A stretch of DNA of 26,086 bases from a virus: the IMG/VR virus record IMGVR_UViG_3300048929_000575, positions 1-26,086 of that record; one strand, 5' to 3'. Positions 20,267 through 26,086 of the stretch are shown in pieces. How positions within the stretch are numbered: the stretch's first letter is position 1; every line of letters starts with the position of its first letter. A program made the translations under genes and the position numbers. The notes beneath the pieces are model-generated. The model made no database searches. It was given only the letters and a program-made list of their open reading frames with translations, and was not told the origin of the DNA.

Positions 20267-21217
20267 TTACCCTTGAGGCAAAACGGACGATTGCGATGGG
20301 GATGAGCTGTCAACATCCAAACAGGTCAGCTCGGTGTACCAGTCGTTGTCTCTTGTGTCGCCCACGTGCTCAGCCACCAGAACCCGATAGAAGCCATCAT
20401 TTGCGACGGTCGCCGGATAATACAGCGAGGTGTAGCTGGGATAGGATTGAGACTTTACGATGGCTTGGTTGATGTCGCGGTTATTGATCTGAACCCTTTG
20501 GCCTATTTTAATAAGGGGGTTTATGTAGCAACGAATGACGATGCCATTGTCGGTCTGTTCCGGAGTTCCGATCATTCCCGACGCCGAGTTGATCTGGACA
20601 GCTTCCCCTGGAAGATATCCGGTCACCGGAACGAGCGTAAGAACTCCATTTTGAATGCTCCATCGCGTGTCGTTACTCTTTGCGAGTATTGCCATCTGCA
20701 GTCTGGCCATGCCGAACATGACCTTACCGCGGGGAAGAACTCCGCCCGTAGTAAGAAATCCGTCTGCATTCGTTGCGACTGGCAAGTTCATCGAAGCAGC
20801 CAAGGCTGAAAGCTGCTGGCTGTTAGTAGTGCCGGCGGGGAATGACTGGTTGATTACGCTCTGGTTATAGGCCTCGTCGCCATCTCCGGCGAGGATGTCG
20901 ATGTAATTGTCGACGTTCCGTTCGCGTCCGAAGCGGAACTGCTTGATATCTCCACGGAATATGGTTCCCTGGTTTCCGTTCTGATAGCCAACTGTCAATG
21001 TGACGGTATCGAACTCTTGAATGATGGAGTTGACCGTTTGCTGCGTTGGGTTAAAAACGCGGACGGACATCGTGTTCGGAGTTTCGACGTCGGACGCGCG
21101 AACTTCGAAACGGAAGCGCAGGTTCGACAGATCGAGACCTTGAGAACCATTTGAAGCCACAAGCTGGGCAAAGCGCAAGAACTGCCCGGTTGGCGGACCC
21201 TGCGTTGACGTGCTCAT
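20267..21217 (-). CDS. baseplate hub protein (gp44/gp27-like), 316 aa
   Basis: A 316-residue protein placed between plug and spike, the position of the central hub that links tube and spike. Features include the N-terminal LRFRFEVRASDVETPN and VRVFNPTQQT beta segments, VTLTVGYQNGNQGTIFRGDI (the hub tube-domain pattern), FRFGRERNVDNYIDILAGDG and a C-terminal DNDWYTELTCLDV. The order plug-hub-spike-wedge-J is as in Mu-like tails. ATG 21217 overlaps the plug stop. Confidence 0.8.
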   Translation of the reverse strand: MSTSTQGPPTGQFLRFAQLVASNGSQGLDLSNLRFRFEVRASDVETPNTMSVRVFNPTQQTVNSIIQEFDTVTLTVGYQNGNQGTIFRGDIKQFRFGRERNVDNYIDILAGDGDEAYNQSVINQSFPAGTTNSQQLSALAASMNLPVATNADGFLTTGGVLPRGKVMFGMARLQMAILAKSNDTRWSIQNGVLTLVPVTGYLPGEAVQINSASGMIGTPEQTDNGIVIRCYINPLIKIGQRVQINNRDINQAIVKSQSYPSYTSLYYPATVANDGFYRVLVAEHVGDTRDNDWYTELTCLDVDSSSPSQSSVLPQG

Positions 21218-21528
21218 GCATTTACCACAAAGTAGAGATTTCCGGCCGATCCAAGGTTTGCCAGCGTTGGAACGGCGTTCGTGTCATTGGCCGTCTGCAC
21301 GATGAGCTGGCCACCGAAATTGAGGTATCCATATGGGGCGAGGAGGTCGCCACCAGTCACGAGGGGGATTCCGGATATGATCGCGTTTCCGTTTGAGTCC
21401 GCGATGTCCAAGGTCCAGGCCTGATTCGCGTCGTTCCATCTGATCGTGAACTGGTACAGGACGCCGGCCAGAGTTACCTGAATCACTTGATTGCTGGACT
21501 GCAGCGGAATCAAAAACGGAGTCGCCAT
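21214..21528 (-). CDS. phage baseplate plug protein (DUF6983-like), 104 aa
   Basis: The sequence follows the family closely: PFLIPLQSSNQ, then LAGVLYQFTIRWNDANQAWT, LDIADSNGNAIISGIPLVTG, a GGQLIVQT strand and 'LGSAGNLYFV' at the end. It is all-beta and probably caps or plugs the tube at the baseplate. It lies between the Dit-like protein and the hub and overlaps the hub start by 4 nt. Confidence 0.85.
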   Translation of the reverse strand: MATPFLIPLQSSNQVIQVTLAGVLYQFTIRWNDANQAWTLDIADSNGNAIISGIPLVTGGDLLAPYGYLNFGGQLIVQTANDTNAVPTLANLGSAGNLYFVVNA

Positions 21529-21531
21529 CGA

Positions 21532-22134
21532 CTAACCTCCAGGATTCCCACTGTTGAAGTTTGTGGCGGGTCCCAAAGAAACCGCTCCACCATTGATCGT
21601 CGGCATGGTCTTCGCTGGAATAGATTGTTGGGAAGCTGAGCTTATGGTCACCGACGAAGTGACGGCTAAGAGAAGCTGCTTGAGCGTGATCCGGAGCATC
21701 AGGATATTCTCTGAGTCCTTATTCGTTGTTTGCGAAATCCCCTTGATCAGCATGTTCTGGTATGGCCGTTTGCCAGTGACCACAGCCAGAAGGATCTTGG
21801 CCTGCTTCAGCGTCAGGAATTGCTGGTACATCGTATTAAGGAACGAATACTGTCCGTTGTTCTGCGGACTTGCTGCAGACCACACATAGGTTAGTTCCAG
21901 GTCTTGGGGAAGATCGAAGGCGTGATCGTTCGTGACGGACCCGGTCTCGACTGGGTTTTCGGTGATGATTGACTCATCGTCGCTTCGCTCTTCGAGAACC
22001 GCATCCGCAGTTATGATTCCCCCCTGGATAGTGGTTCCATTAGGAAGAGTGGTGGTCGGCCAGCTGATGTTCCGTACCGGAGTAACGTACGGCGCCACCG
22101 GAACATCTGTGATGATTGACGGAAGAGTGCTCAC
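21532..22134 (-). CDS. Dit-like distal tail/baseplate protein, 200 aa
   Basis: Residues about 40-160 match the Dit-like N-terminal domain: ADAVLEERSDDESIITENPV, then HAFDLPQDLELTYVWS, LKQAKILLAVVTGKRPYQNM and a strand TNKDSENILMLRITLKQLLL. Such proteins form a ring around the end of the tube. The first 30 and last 35 residues are Pro/Thr/Ser-rich and probably disordered. It overlaps the tape measure stop by 4 nt (ATGA). Confidence 0.85.
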   Translation of the reverse strand: MSTLPSIITDVPVAPYVTPVRNISWPTTTLPNGTTIQGGIITADAVLEERSDDESIITENPVETGSVTNDHAFDLPQDLELTYVWSAASPQNNGQYSFLNTMYQQFLTLKQAKILLAVVTGKRPYQNMLIKGISQTTNKDSENILMLRITLKQLLLAVTSSVTISSASQQSIPAKTMPTINGGAVSLGPATNFNSGNPGG

Positions 22135-23798
22135 GATACCGCTCCCGCGAAGTTACGCACCAAGTCGCCGTTAACCCTGCTTTGTTTGCGGGCGATTTCT
22201 TGTGCCGTAGATTTGGAATCCGGGCCTGCCTCGACATGGATATCTGTCTTTTGGCTGATGGTGACGTTAGGCTTGTCTGGCGTCCGGAATAGATCCGCCT
22301 CAGCCGCACGGCGCCGGGATAGACCTTCGTTTGCCACCAGGTGACCGTTCTCCAGGACTTTGTTCCAGCGCGCGAACTGGGCGGCTGCGGCCTCCTTGTG
22401 GCCAGCGTTCAATTCCTTGAGAAGCGTCGACTTGGCCAGGTTGCCTTCGCCCAGATTGAACACGAAGTCTGTGAGTGCCTTCATCTGATTGCCGCTAAGG
22501 GCGACATGAACGAGCTTTTTGACCGACTCGCCGGCGGCCTGCAGGTCCTTCGTCAGCAAAGCTAGCGCGCCCTGCTTATCGAGGCCTTTCGAGAAATCCT
22601 CACCAGGGCGCACAAGATGGCCATAGCCCGCCGTCAGGTGACCGGCGATGTCCTTGTAGGCACCATATCCAGCCTTTGCGTGTCCTTCGAAGCCAGCGGT
22701 CATTTCGGCGAGAGACTTATTAAGGCCAGCGAGCTGATCTTTTAGTCCTGTGCCGCCCTGCTCCCGTGTGATTTCCTTTTGGTCGCCCCACCAGGTTCCA
22801 GCGGTTGCCTTCTTCAAGAGTTCAGAGCCGATAACAGCAGCGACTACGGGGGCTATCAGACCGCCAGCCACGGCAAGGAGGCCAGAGCCACCCGTGGCGG
22901 CTGCACCTGCTCCGGCACCCTCGGCTACCGCTGCACCAGCCCCGATGCCCCGTAAGGCCGCGATCGCCTTGTACGTTGTCAGAATGCCTGAGGCAACGCC
23001 TGAAACAGCCGTGAGGTGACCTAGCCACCCGCCGGTCTTGTCATCGATCTTGTTGTAATCGTCGACCAGGCTGTTCGTTACGCCGAGCACTTTCTCGCTG
23101 GCAGGCATGACGCCGGTTGCGATCTTGTCCCCAGTCAACTCAACATTCGTCGCGGTGTTGCGGAACGCGCTGGCATAGCTGTGAGCCGTGTCAGCCATTT
23201 TCTTAAGATCGAACTTGCCAACCAGCTTCTCCTGATTGGGAAGAATGCTCTTATTGAAAGCTGCCCGGTTCTTTTCAAACTGCGTCAGCGTGCTTTCGCT
23301 GATACCCACCATGGATGCTTTTTGCGCAGCAATAGCATGCGTGAACGCACCGCCGGTGTCCGATGCGGCGAGCTGCTCGAGCACCTTGAGAAAGTTCTTT
23401 GCGTCGTCGGTAGACTTCGGATCGATCTGGAACAGTTGATCAATACCGGGCATTGATCGCCGGGCTGCGCTGAACTGCTCTATCGCCCCCTGGGTCTCTT
23501 CGGCGCTGACGCCAATCTGCGCAAAAGCGCCCTGAAGCGTCTTCAGTTCCTTCGCGCTGGCGCCTGTACGCTGCGCCGCGAAGTAAAGATCCTCGAGGGG
23601 TTTTGCTATCTTCTGTAGTCCTACGGCAGCGGCAACCGCAGTTCCGACCGTCGCCGCTCCCAGCGCAGCAAAGCCCTTGACCAACGAAGTGGACGTCTTA
23701 CCAATTCCGTCCATCGACTCTTTAAATCGACGCTCCCCACTCTCGTCAATTTTCCAGCCGAGCTTTACGACGAACTCTTTGAGAACGCTTCCGGCCAT
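22131..23798 (-). CDS. tape measure protein with internal GH24 lysozyme domain, 555 aa
   Basis: ATG 23798. The N-terminal half is helical and Ala/Gln-rich, with 'FVVKLGWKIDESGERRFKES' at the start, typical of tape measures in DUF3383-type phages. Hydrophobic stretches lie at about 40-62 and 303-326. Residues about 365-505 are a complete GH24 lysozyme: E371 (GFEGHAK), D383 (AYKDIAG), T389 (HLTAGYGH), then NQMKALTDFVFNLGEG and GLSRRRAAEADLF. The last 45 residues are polar (ISQKTDIHVEAGPD). At 555 aa it would set a fairly short tail. The enzyme domain probably opens peptidoglycan during DNA injection. Confidence 0.9.
   Translation of the reverse strand: MAGSVLKEFVVKLGWKIDESGERRFKESMDGIGKTSTSLVKGFAALGAATVGTAVAAAVGLQKIAKPLEDLYFAAQRTGASAKELKTLQGAFAQIGVSAEETQGAIEQFSAARRSMPGIDQLFQIDPKSTDDAKNFLKVLEQLAASDTGGAFTHAIAAQKASMVGISESTLTQFEKNRAAFNKSILPNQEKLVGKFDLKKMADTAHSYASAFRNTATNVELTGDKIATGVMPASEKVLGVTNSLVDDYNKIDDKTGGWLGHLTAVSGVASGILTTYKAIAALRGIGAGAAVAEGAGAGAAATGGSGLLAVAGGLIAPVVAAVIGSELLKKATAGTWWGDQKEITREQGGTGLKDQLAGLNKSLAEMTAGFEGHAKAGYGAYKDIAGHLTAGYGHLVRPGEDFSKGLDKQGALALLTKDLQAAGESVKKLVHVALSGNQMKALTDFVFNLGEGNLAKSTLLKELNAGHKEAAAAQFARWNKVLENGHLVANEGLSRRRAAEADLFRTPDKPNVTISQKTDIHVEAGPDSKSTAQEIARKQSRVNGDLVRNFAGAVS
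22275..22706 (-). other. GH24 domain inside the tape measure gene
   Basis: This part of the tape measure (about residues 365-508) encodes a lysozyme-like domain. Its catalytic residues are spaced E-x11-D-x5-T, identical to the spacing in the stand-alone endolysin of the same window, although the sequences otherwise differ strongly. Confidence 0.85.
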
Positions 23799-23802
23799 GG
23801 GC

Positions 23803-23976
23803 TTATTTGTCCGATCGCAGGGCGGCCGTTAGGCGCCGCTCGTTCTCGTATTGAACATCGAGCGCATCATTCATGCGGGCGATGTCCAGAAGGTCAAGCT
23901 CACAATTTTTCAAGGATTCGTACCGGCACATACCCTCAAGCACCGGGCGCATTAGCCAGTCATCACGTTCGCCCAT
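23803..23976 (-). CDS. DUF6889-like protein, 57 aa (probable frameshift extension of the tail chaperone)
   Basis: Read directly from the minus strand: ATG 23976, 57 codons, TAA at 23803-23805. MGERDDWLMRPVLEGMCRYE is the signature I associate with the phage DUF6889 family, which sits between tail chaperone and tape measure. It has no Shine-Dalgarno. Its frame is open upstream without a stop through the end of the chaperone gene as far as the T7 run at 24033-24039. Thus it is most likely made as the C-terminal part of a ~200-aa fusion by -1 frameshifting, with or without separate initiation (GTG 23982 is also in frame). Confidence 0.8.
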   Translation of the reverse strand: MGERDDWLMRPVLEGMCRYESLKNCELDLLDIARMNDALDVQYENERRLTAALRSDK

Positions 23977-23996
23977 AGACACGGGCGTGAAACGAG

Positions 23997-24404
23997 CTAC
24001 TTCGGCTCGCCCGATGTTGGCTGGCTCATAGGAAAAAAACTTCCCATATTCTCCTGGAGAACGACTACGGTGAGTCCCATCAAGGTGTCCAGTTTGATGT
24101 CTTCGAACATCAGAACTCCGTTGGTGAATACTTTCGCGTATCCGTTATCCTGCTTTCGTTTGCACACGCCGAGGCACTTGTTGACAACGAAGTCAACGTT
24201 GCTATCAGACATCTCGCCGAATGCTTCCGCGAGCGGTCCGGCGCCAAGACCAAGCACGTCGTCAAGCGTTGATATGCCGGCCGCCAAGGCGGTGACTATT
24301 CCAACGAGGGTCTGACTAAGCCTTCGACCAACATGCAGTTGCTCGAAGGCGTTCAGGTCACCAATGATGTACTTGTGGCCGGCGAATTCTTTAAGGTTCT
24401 CCAT
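23997..24404 (-). CDS. phage tail assembly chaperone, 135 aa
   Basis: Located between tube and tape measure, the conserved position of tail assembly chaperones (lambda G-like). The sequence is mostly helical with segments KEFAGHKYIIGDLNAFEQLH, LVGIVTALAAGIST, FVVNKCLGVCKRK and LMGLTVVVLQENMGSFF. It binds the tape measure while tube protein polymerises around it. Near its 3' end (codons 122-124, AGT TTT TTT) lies a slippery heptamer in phase, allowing a longer form with the DUF6889-like extension. Starts 3 nt after the tube gene stop. Confidence 0.8.
   Translation of the reverse strand: MENLKEFAGHKYIIGDLNAFEQLHVGRRLSQTLVGIVTALAAGISTLDDVLGLGAGPLAEAFGEMSDSNVDFVVNKCLGVCKRKQDNGYAKVFTNGVLMFEDIKLDTLMGLTVVVLQENMGSFFPMSQPTSGEPK
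24033..24055 (-). promoter_or_regulatory. programmed -1 ribosomal frameshift site
   Basis: On the minus strand T_TTT_TTT (24039-24033) is exactly in phase with the chaperone codons. An internal AGGAG (24055-24051) lies 11 nt upstream, a spacing like that of the dnaX stimulatory Shine-Dalgarno. After slipping, the frame reads 19 codons (SYEPANIGRA...) and then enters the DUF6889-like ORF without a stop, giving about 200 aa. A downstream stem CGGGCG/CGCCCG (24013-24008 with 23987-23982) starts 19 nt after the heptamer, farther than usual. Confidence 0.8.
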
Positions 24405-24407
24405 GGT

Positions 24408-24857
24408 CTAGAAGCTCCCAATCCCCACACCGAGCATGGGATCAGCACTGATGGCATCGAATCCCCACTCGTTCATGTTGGCGTCTTCCGCCCACGTGAT
24501 GCCGGGGAACTTCTTGAAAGCCACGCCTGTGCAGGGATAATCGTCGCCAGTCGCCGGGTTGGTAACCGTCAGAGCATTTTGTCCCCAGAAGATCGTGGAG
24601 GCGCTCTGTTGGCTGTACATCACGTTCAACATCGCGTTGACGGGAGACGTTTTCAGCAAGCGTACGCTGATGTGCGCGGCCTTGCTGGCGCGTAGGCTGT
24701 GTACGCCGGATCCGTCCGCGCCGATCAGCATGTTGTTTTTATCGTCCACCATCTCGATAGAAATGCCTTCCTTGTCATTCCCCGCGCCGGCGCCGAGAGA
24801 GATAGCTCCGGTTGGTCCGATCAGCGTCGCGACCACATCTAGAAACGAATAGACCAT
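24408..24857 (-). CDS. phage tail tube protein (DUF3277), 149 aa
   Basis: Matches the DUF3277 pattern: YSFLDVVATLIGPTGAISLG, GISIEMVDDKNNMLIGADGS, then VRLLKTSPVNAMLNVMY and WGQNALTV; NEWGFDA lies near the end. A strong AAGGAGGAG precedes ATG 24857. It forms the inner tube through which DNA passes and lies directly after the sheath gene, the standard order in this tail type. Confidence 0.9.
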   Translation of the reverse strand: MVYSFLDVVATLIGPTGAISLGAGAGNDKEGISIEMVDDKNNMLIGADGSGVHSLRASKAAHISVRLLKTSPVNAMLNVMYSQQSASTIFWGQNALTVTNPATGDDYPCTGVAFKKFPGITWAEDANMNEWGFDAISADPMLGVGIGSF

Positions 24858-24889
24858 GTCTCCTCCTTATGGGGACAAGCTGGCGATAA

Positions 24890-26086
24890 TTAGTTGGCGA
24901 GAGTGATGAGGACGTTGACCGTCTGCACTGCGCCGGCGAGGTTGACCGCGATCTGGAATGGGACCGAGATGCGGGCGTTGCGTGGGCCGGAAGCTTGCGA
25001 TGCGATCAATGGCTGGTAAATGTAGTAGCCACTCGAGAGGGTCGGAGGGGTTCCATCTGCATTGTTCTGCAGCGCACCGAAGAGCGGGCCATTCCATACC
25101 CCTGGAACGATGAAACCGTTTGTTACGAACTGATCCAGGTATTTCTGAATGGCGATCTTTATCAGGTGGTTTCCCGGGTCGGACTGAGCAACATGCTGCG
25201 TCAGGAACAGGTTGAAGACGCCAGTTTGGATGCCGAGGCTAAGAGCGTCCGCGCCGATGACAGCATCGATCCATTGCCCGTTGCTGCAAATGCCAGGCTG
25301 AACAATGGAGGTTGGGGGAACCGTGTTGTAAGCGACGAACCCATTGGCGTTTTTGGCAATCAGGGCGCCCAGCTGGGTCGTATTGATGGCGTCGCCGGCG
25401 ACTCCAGCGAGTTGCTGCCACATAGCCGCTTTCACGGTATTGCTGCCCGTGTAGTCGACGCCCATCATGATGGCGGCCAGGGCGGCCGATGCATACAGAG
25501 AACTTCCGCTGTACTGGACGGCGACCTTCGACACGTTTGCGGTCTTCAGAATATAGGCGATGTCGGTAGTACTTGTCGGCACCAGGACACCAGCCTCTTG
25601 CGTTGCAGGCCAGTAGAAGTGCTTGTTCGACGAAGCTGCCACGACGGGAGCGACCGCCTCAATGTCGGCATCCACTGCTCCCAGTACATCCAACCCATAC
25701 CACTGGCCGCCGAACCTCGTATCGAAGAGCGCCACAGCCGCGGCCGCGGATTCTGCGGCGATGCCGGCAGCCTGGTAGGCGCCGCTCGATGCAGCACTCA
25801 GCCCGAGGATTCCGCTGATATCGGTCGATCCGCCTGTCGGTGCGGTAGCAAAACCAACCGTGGAGGTAGCGCCCGTCGAGTTGCTGGTAACGATGAACTG
25901 CCCGTAGACGGAGTTCCACACAATCGTGGCTCCCGTCAGCGCCGCCTGGATGAGTGCCGCGACGGCGTTCAGGTTCGCCGCACCGGAGAAGTTGAGCGCT
26001 GTCAGGCTCTCGGCCGATCCGCCGTCGATGACGATATGGAATCCGCCGTTCGTGATGGCCGTGAAGACACTCAAGAGCTGCTGGGC
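24890..26086 (-). CDS. tail sheath protein (DUF3383), N-terminally cut by the window edge
   Basis: The frame runs without a stop off the right end of the window (bases 26075-26086 read AQQL in frame), so the N-terminus is missing; about 398 residues are present. Family features include DISGILGLSAASSGAY, then AAAAVALFDTRFGGQWYGLD, a FYWPATQEAGVLVP strand, SSLYASAALAAIMMGVDYTG, and the C-terminal IAVNLAGAVQTVNVLITLAN. It forms the contractile outer sheath. The tube gene follows after 32 nt. Confidence 0.85.
   Translation of the reverse strand, partial: AQQLLSVFTAITNGGFHIVIDGGSAESLTALNFSGAANLNAVAALIQAALTGATIVWNSVYGQFIVTSNSTGATSTVGFATAPTGGSTDISGILGLSAASSGAYQAAGIAAESAAAAVALFDTRFGGQWYGLDVLGAVDADIEAVAPVVAASSNKHFYWPATQEAGVLVPTSTTDIAYILKTANVSKVAVQYSGSSLYASAALAAIMMGVDYTGSNTVKAAMWQQLAGVAGDAINTTQLGALIAKNANGFVAYNTVPPTSIVQPGICSNGQWIDAVIGADALSLGIQTGVFNLFLTQHVAQSDPGNHLIKIAIQKYLDQFVTNGFIVPGVWNGPLFGALQNNADGTPPTLSSGYYIYQPLIASQASGPRNARISVPFQIAVNLAGAVQTVNVLITLAN

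Noticed and set aside
1-26086. CRISPR arrays, tRNA or rRNA genes, insertion sequences
   Set aside because: On reading I found no regularly spaced repeats, no tRNA-like cloverleaf ending in CCA, no rRNA-like sequence and no transposase motif. I could not run tRNA or covariance searches.

Overview
The window is phage DNA, either a prophage or a free phage genome, of the contractile-tailed (myovirus) type. The tail module is recognisable gene by gene: a DUF3383-type sheath, a DUF3277-type tube, tail assembly chaperones, tape measure, Dit-like protein, baseplate plug, hub, spike tipped with an HxH motif, gp25/W-like wedge, J-like protein, DUF2612 protein and fibres. The host cannot be fixed from this sequence. 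Moderate-to-high GC, clear Shine-Dalgarno sites, Sec-type signal peptides and T4-type lysozymes suggest a Gram-negative, possibly soil, bacterium. No integrase, att site, terminase, portal or capsid gene is visible, so the head genes probably lie beyond the right edge.

Layout. (1) Bases 1-2345: a weakly understood left part with a doubtful ORF, two small plus-strand genes, a minus-strand gene for a secreted protein, and a 97-aa plus-strand gene. (2) Bases 2360-7763, minus strand: an early operon read leftward from a TTGACA-type promoter near 7790-7820. In transcription order it encodes a 48-aa peptide, a Fis-type HTH protein, a probable ssDNA-annealing protein, a RecB-like nuclease with a QxxxY motif, a KTSC-domain protein, a small membrane protein, two small proteins, a zinc-finger-like protein and a DUF5131 (Gp37/Gp68) protein. 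Many of these overlap by 4 nt. (3) Bases 7764-7873: a divergent control region with two AGAATAAT boxes exactly 20 bp apart. (4) Bases 7874-10142, plus strand: a second operon starting with a PD-(D/E)xK nuclease-like protein and an HTH regulator, followed by small, often Cys-containing proteins, and ending at a hairpin terminator (about 10165-10194). (5) Bases 10223-26086, minus strand: the late operon, read leftward from sheath to fibres, then endolysin, an HTH-metallophosphoesterase, a membrane protein, a dNMP kinase and a holin-like protein. It ends at the same hairpin.

The most interesting points are these. A well-formed programmed -1 frameshift site (T_TTT_TTT in phase, with an internal AGGAG 11 nt upstream) joins the tail assembly chaperone to the DUF6889-like ORF. 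A GH24 lysozyme domain lies inside the tape measure, with the same E-x11-D-x5-T spacing as the separate endolysin. Two fibre/tailspike-like proteins begin with Sec signal peptides. An HTH is fused to a metallophosphoesterase whose GNHD motif reads GNHM. Four genes shorter than 60 codons were read directly from the sequence: 48 aa at 7617-7763, 47 aa at 9567-9710, 57 aa at 23803-23976 and 52 aa at 4384-4542.
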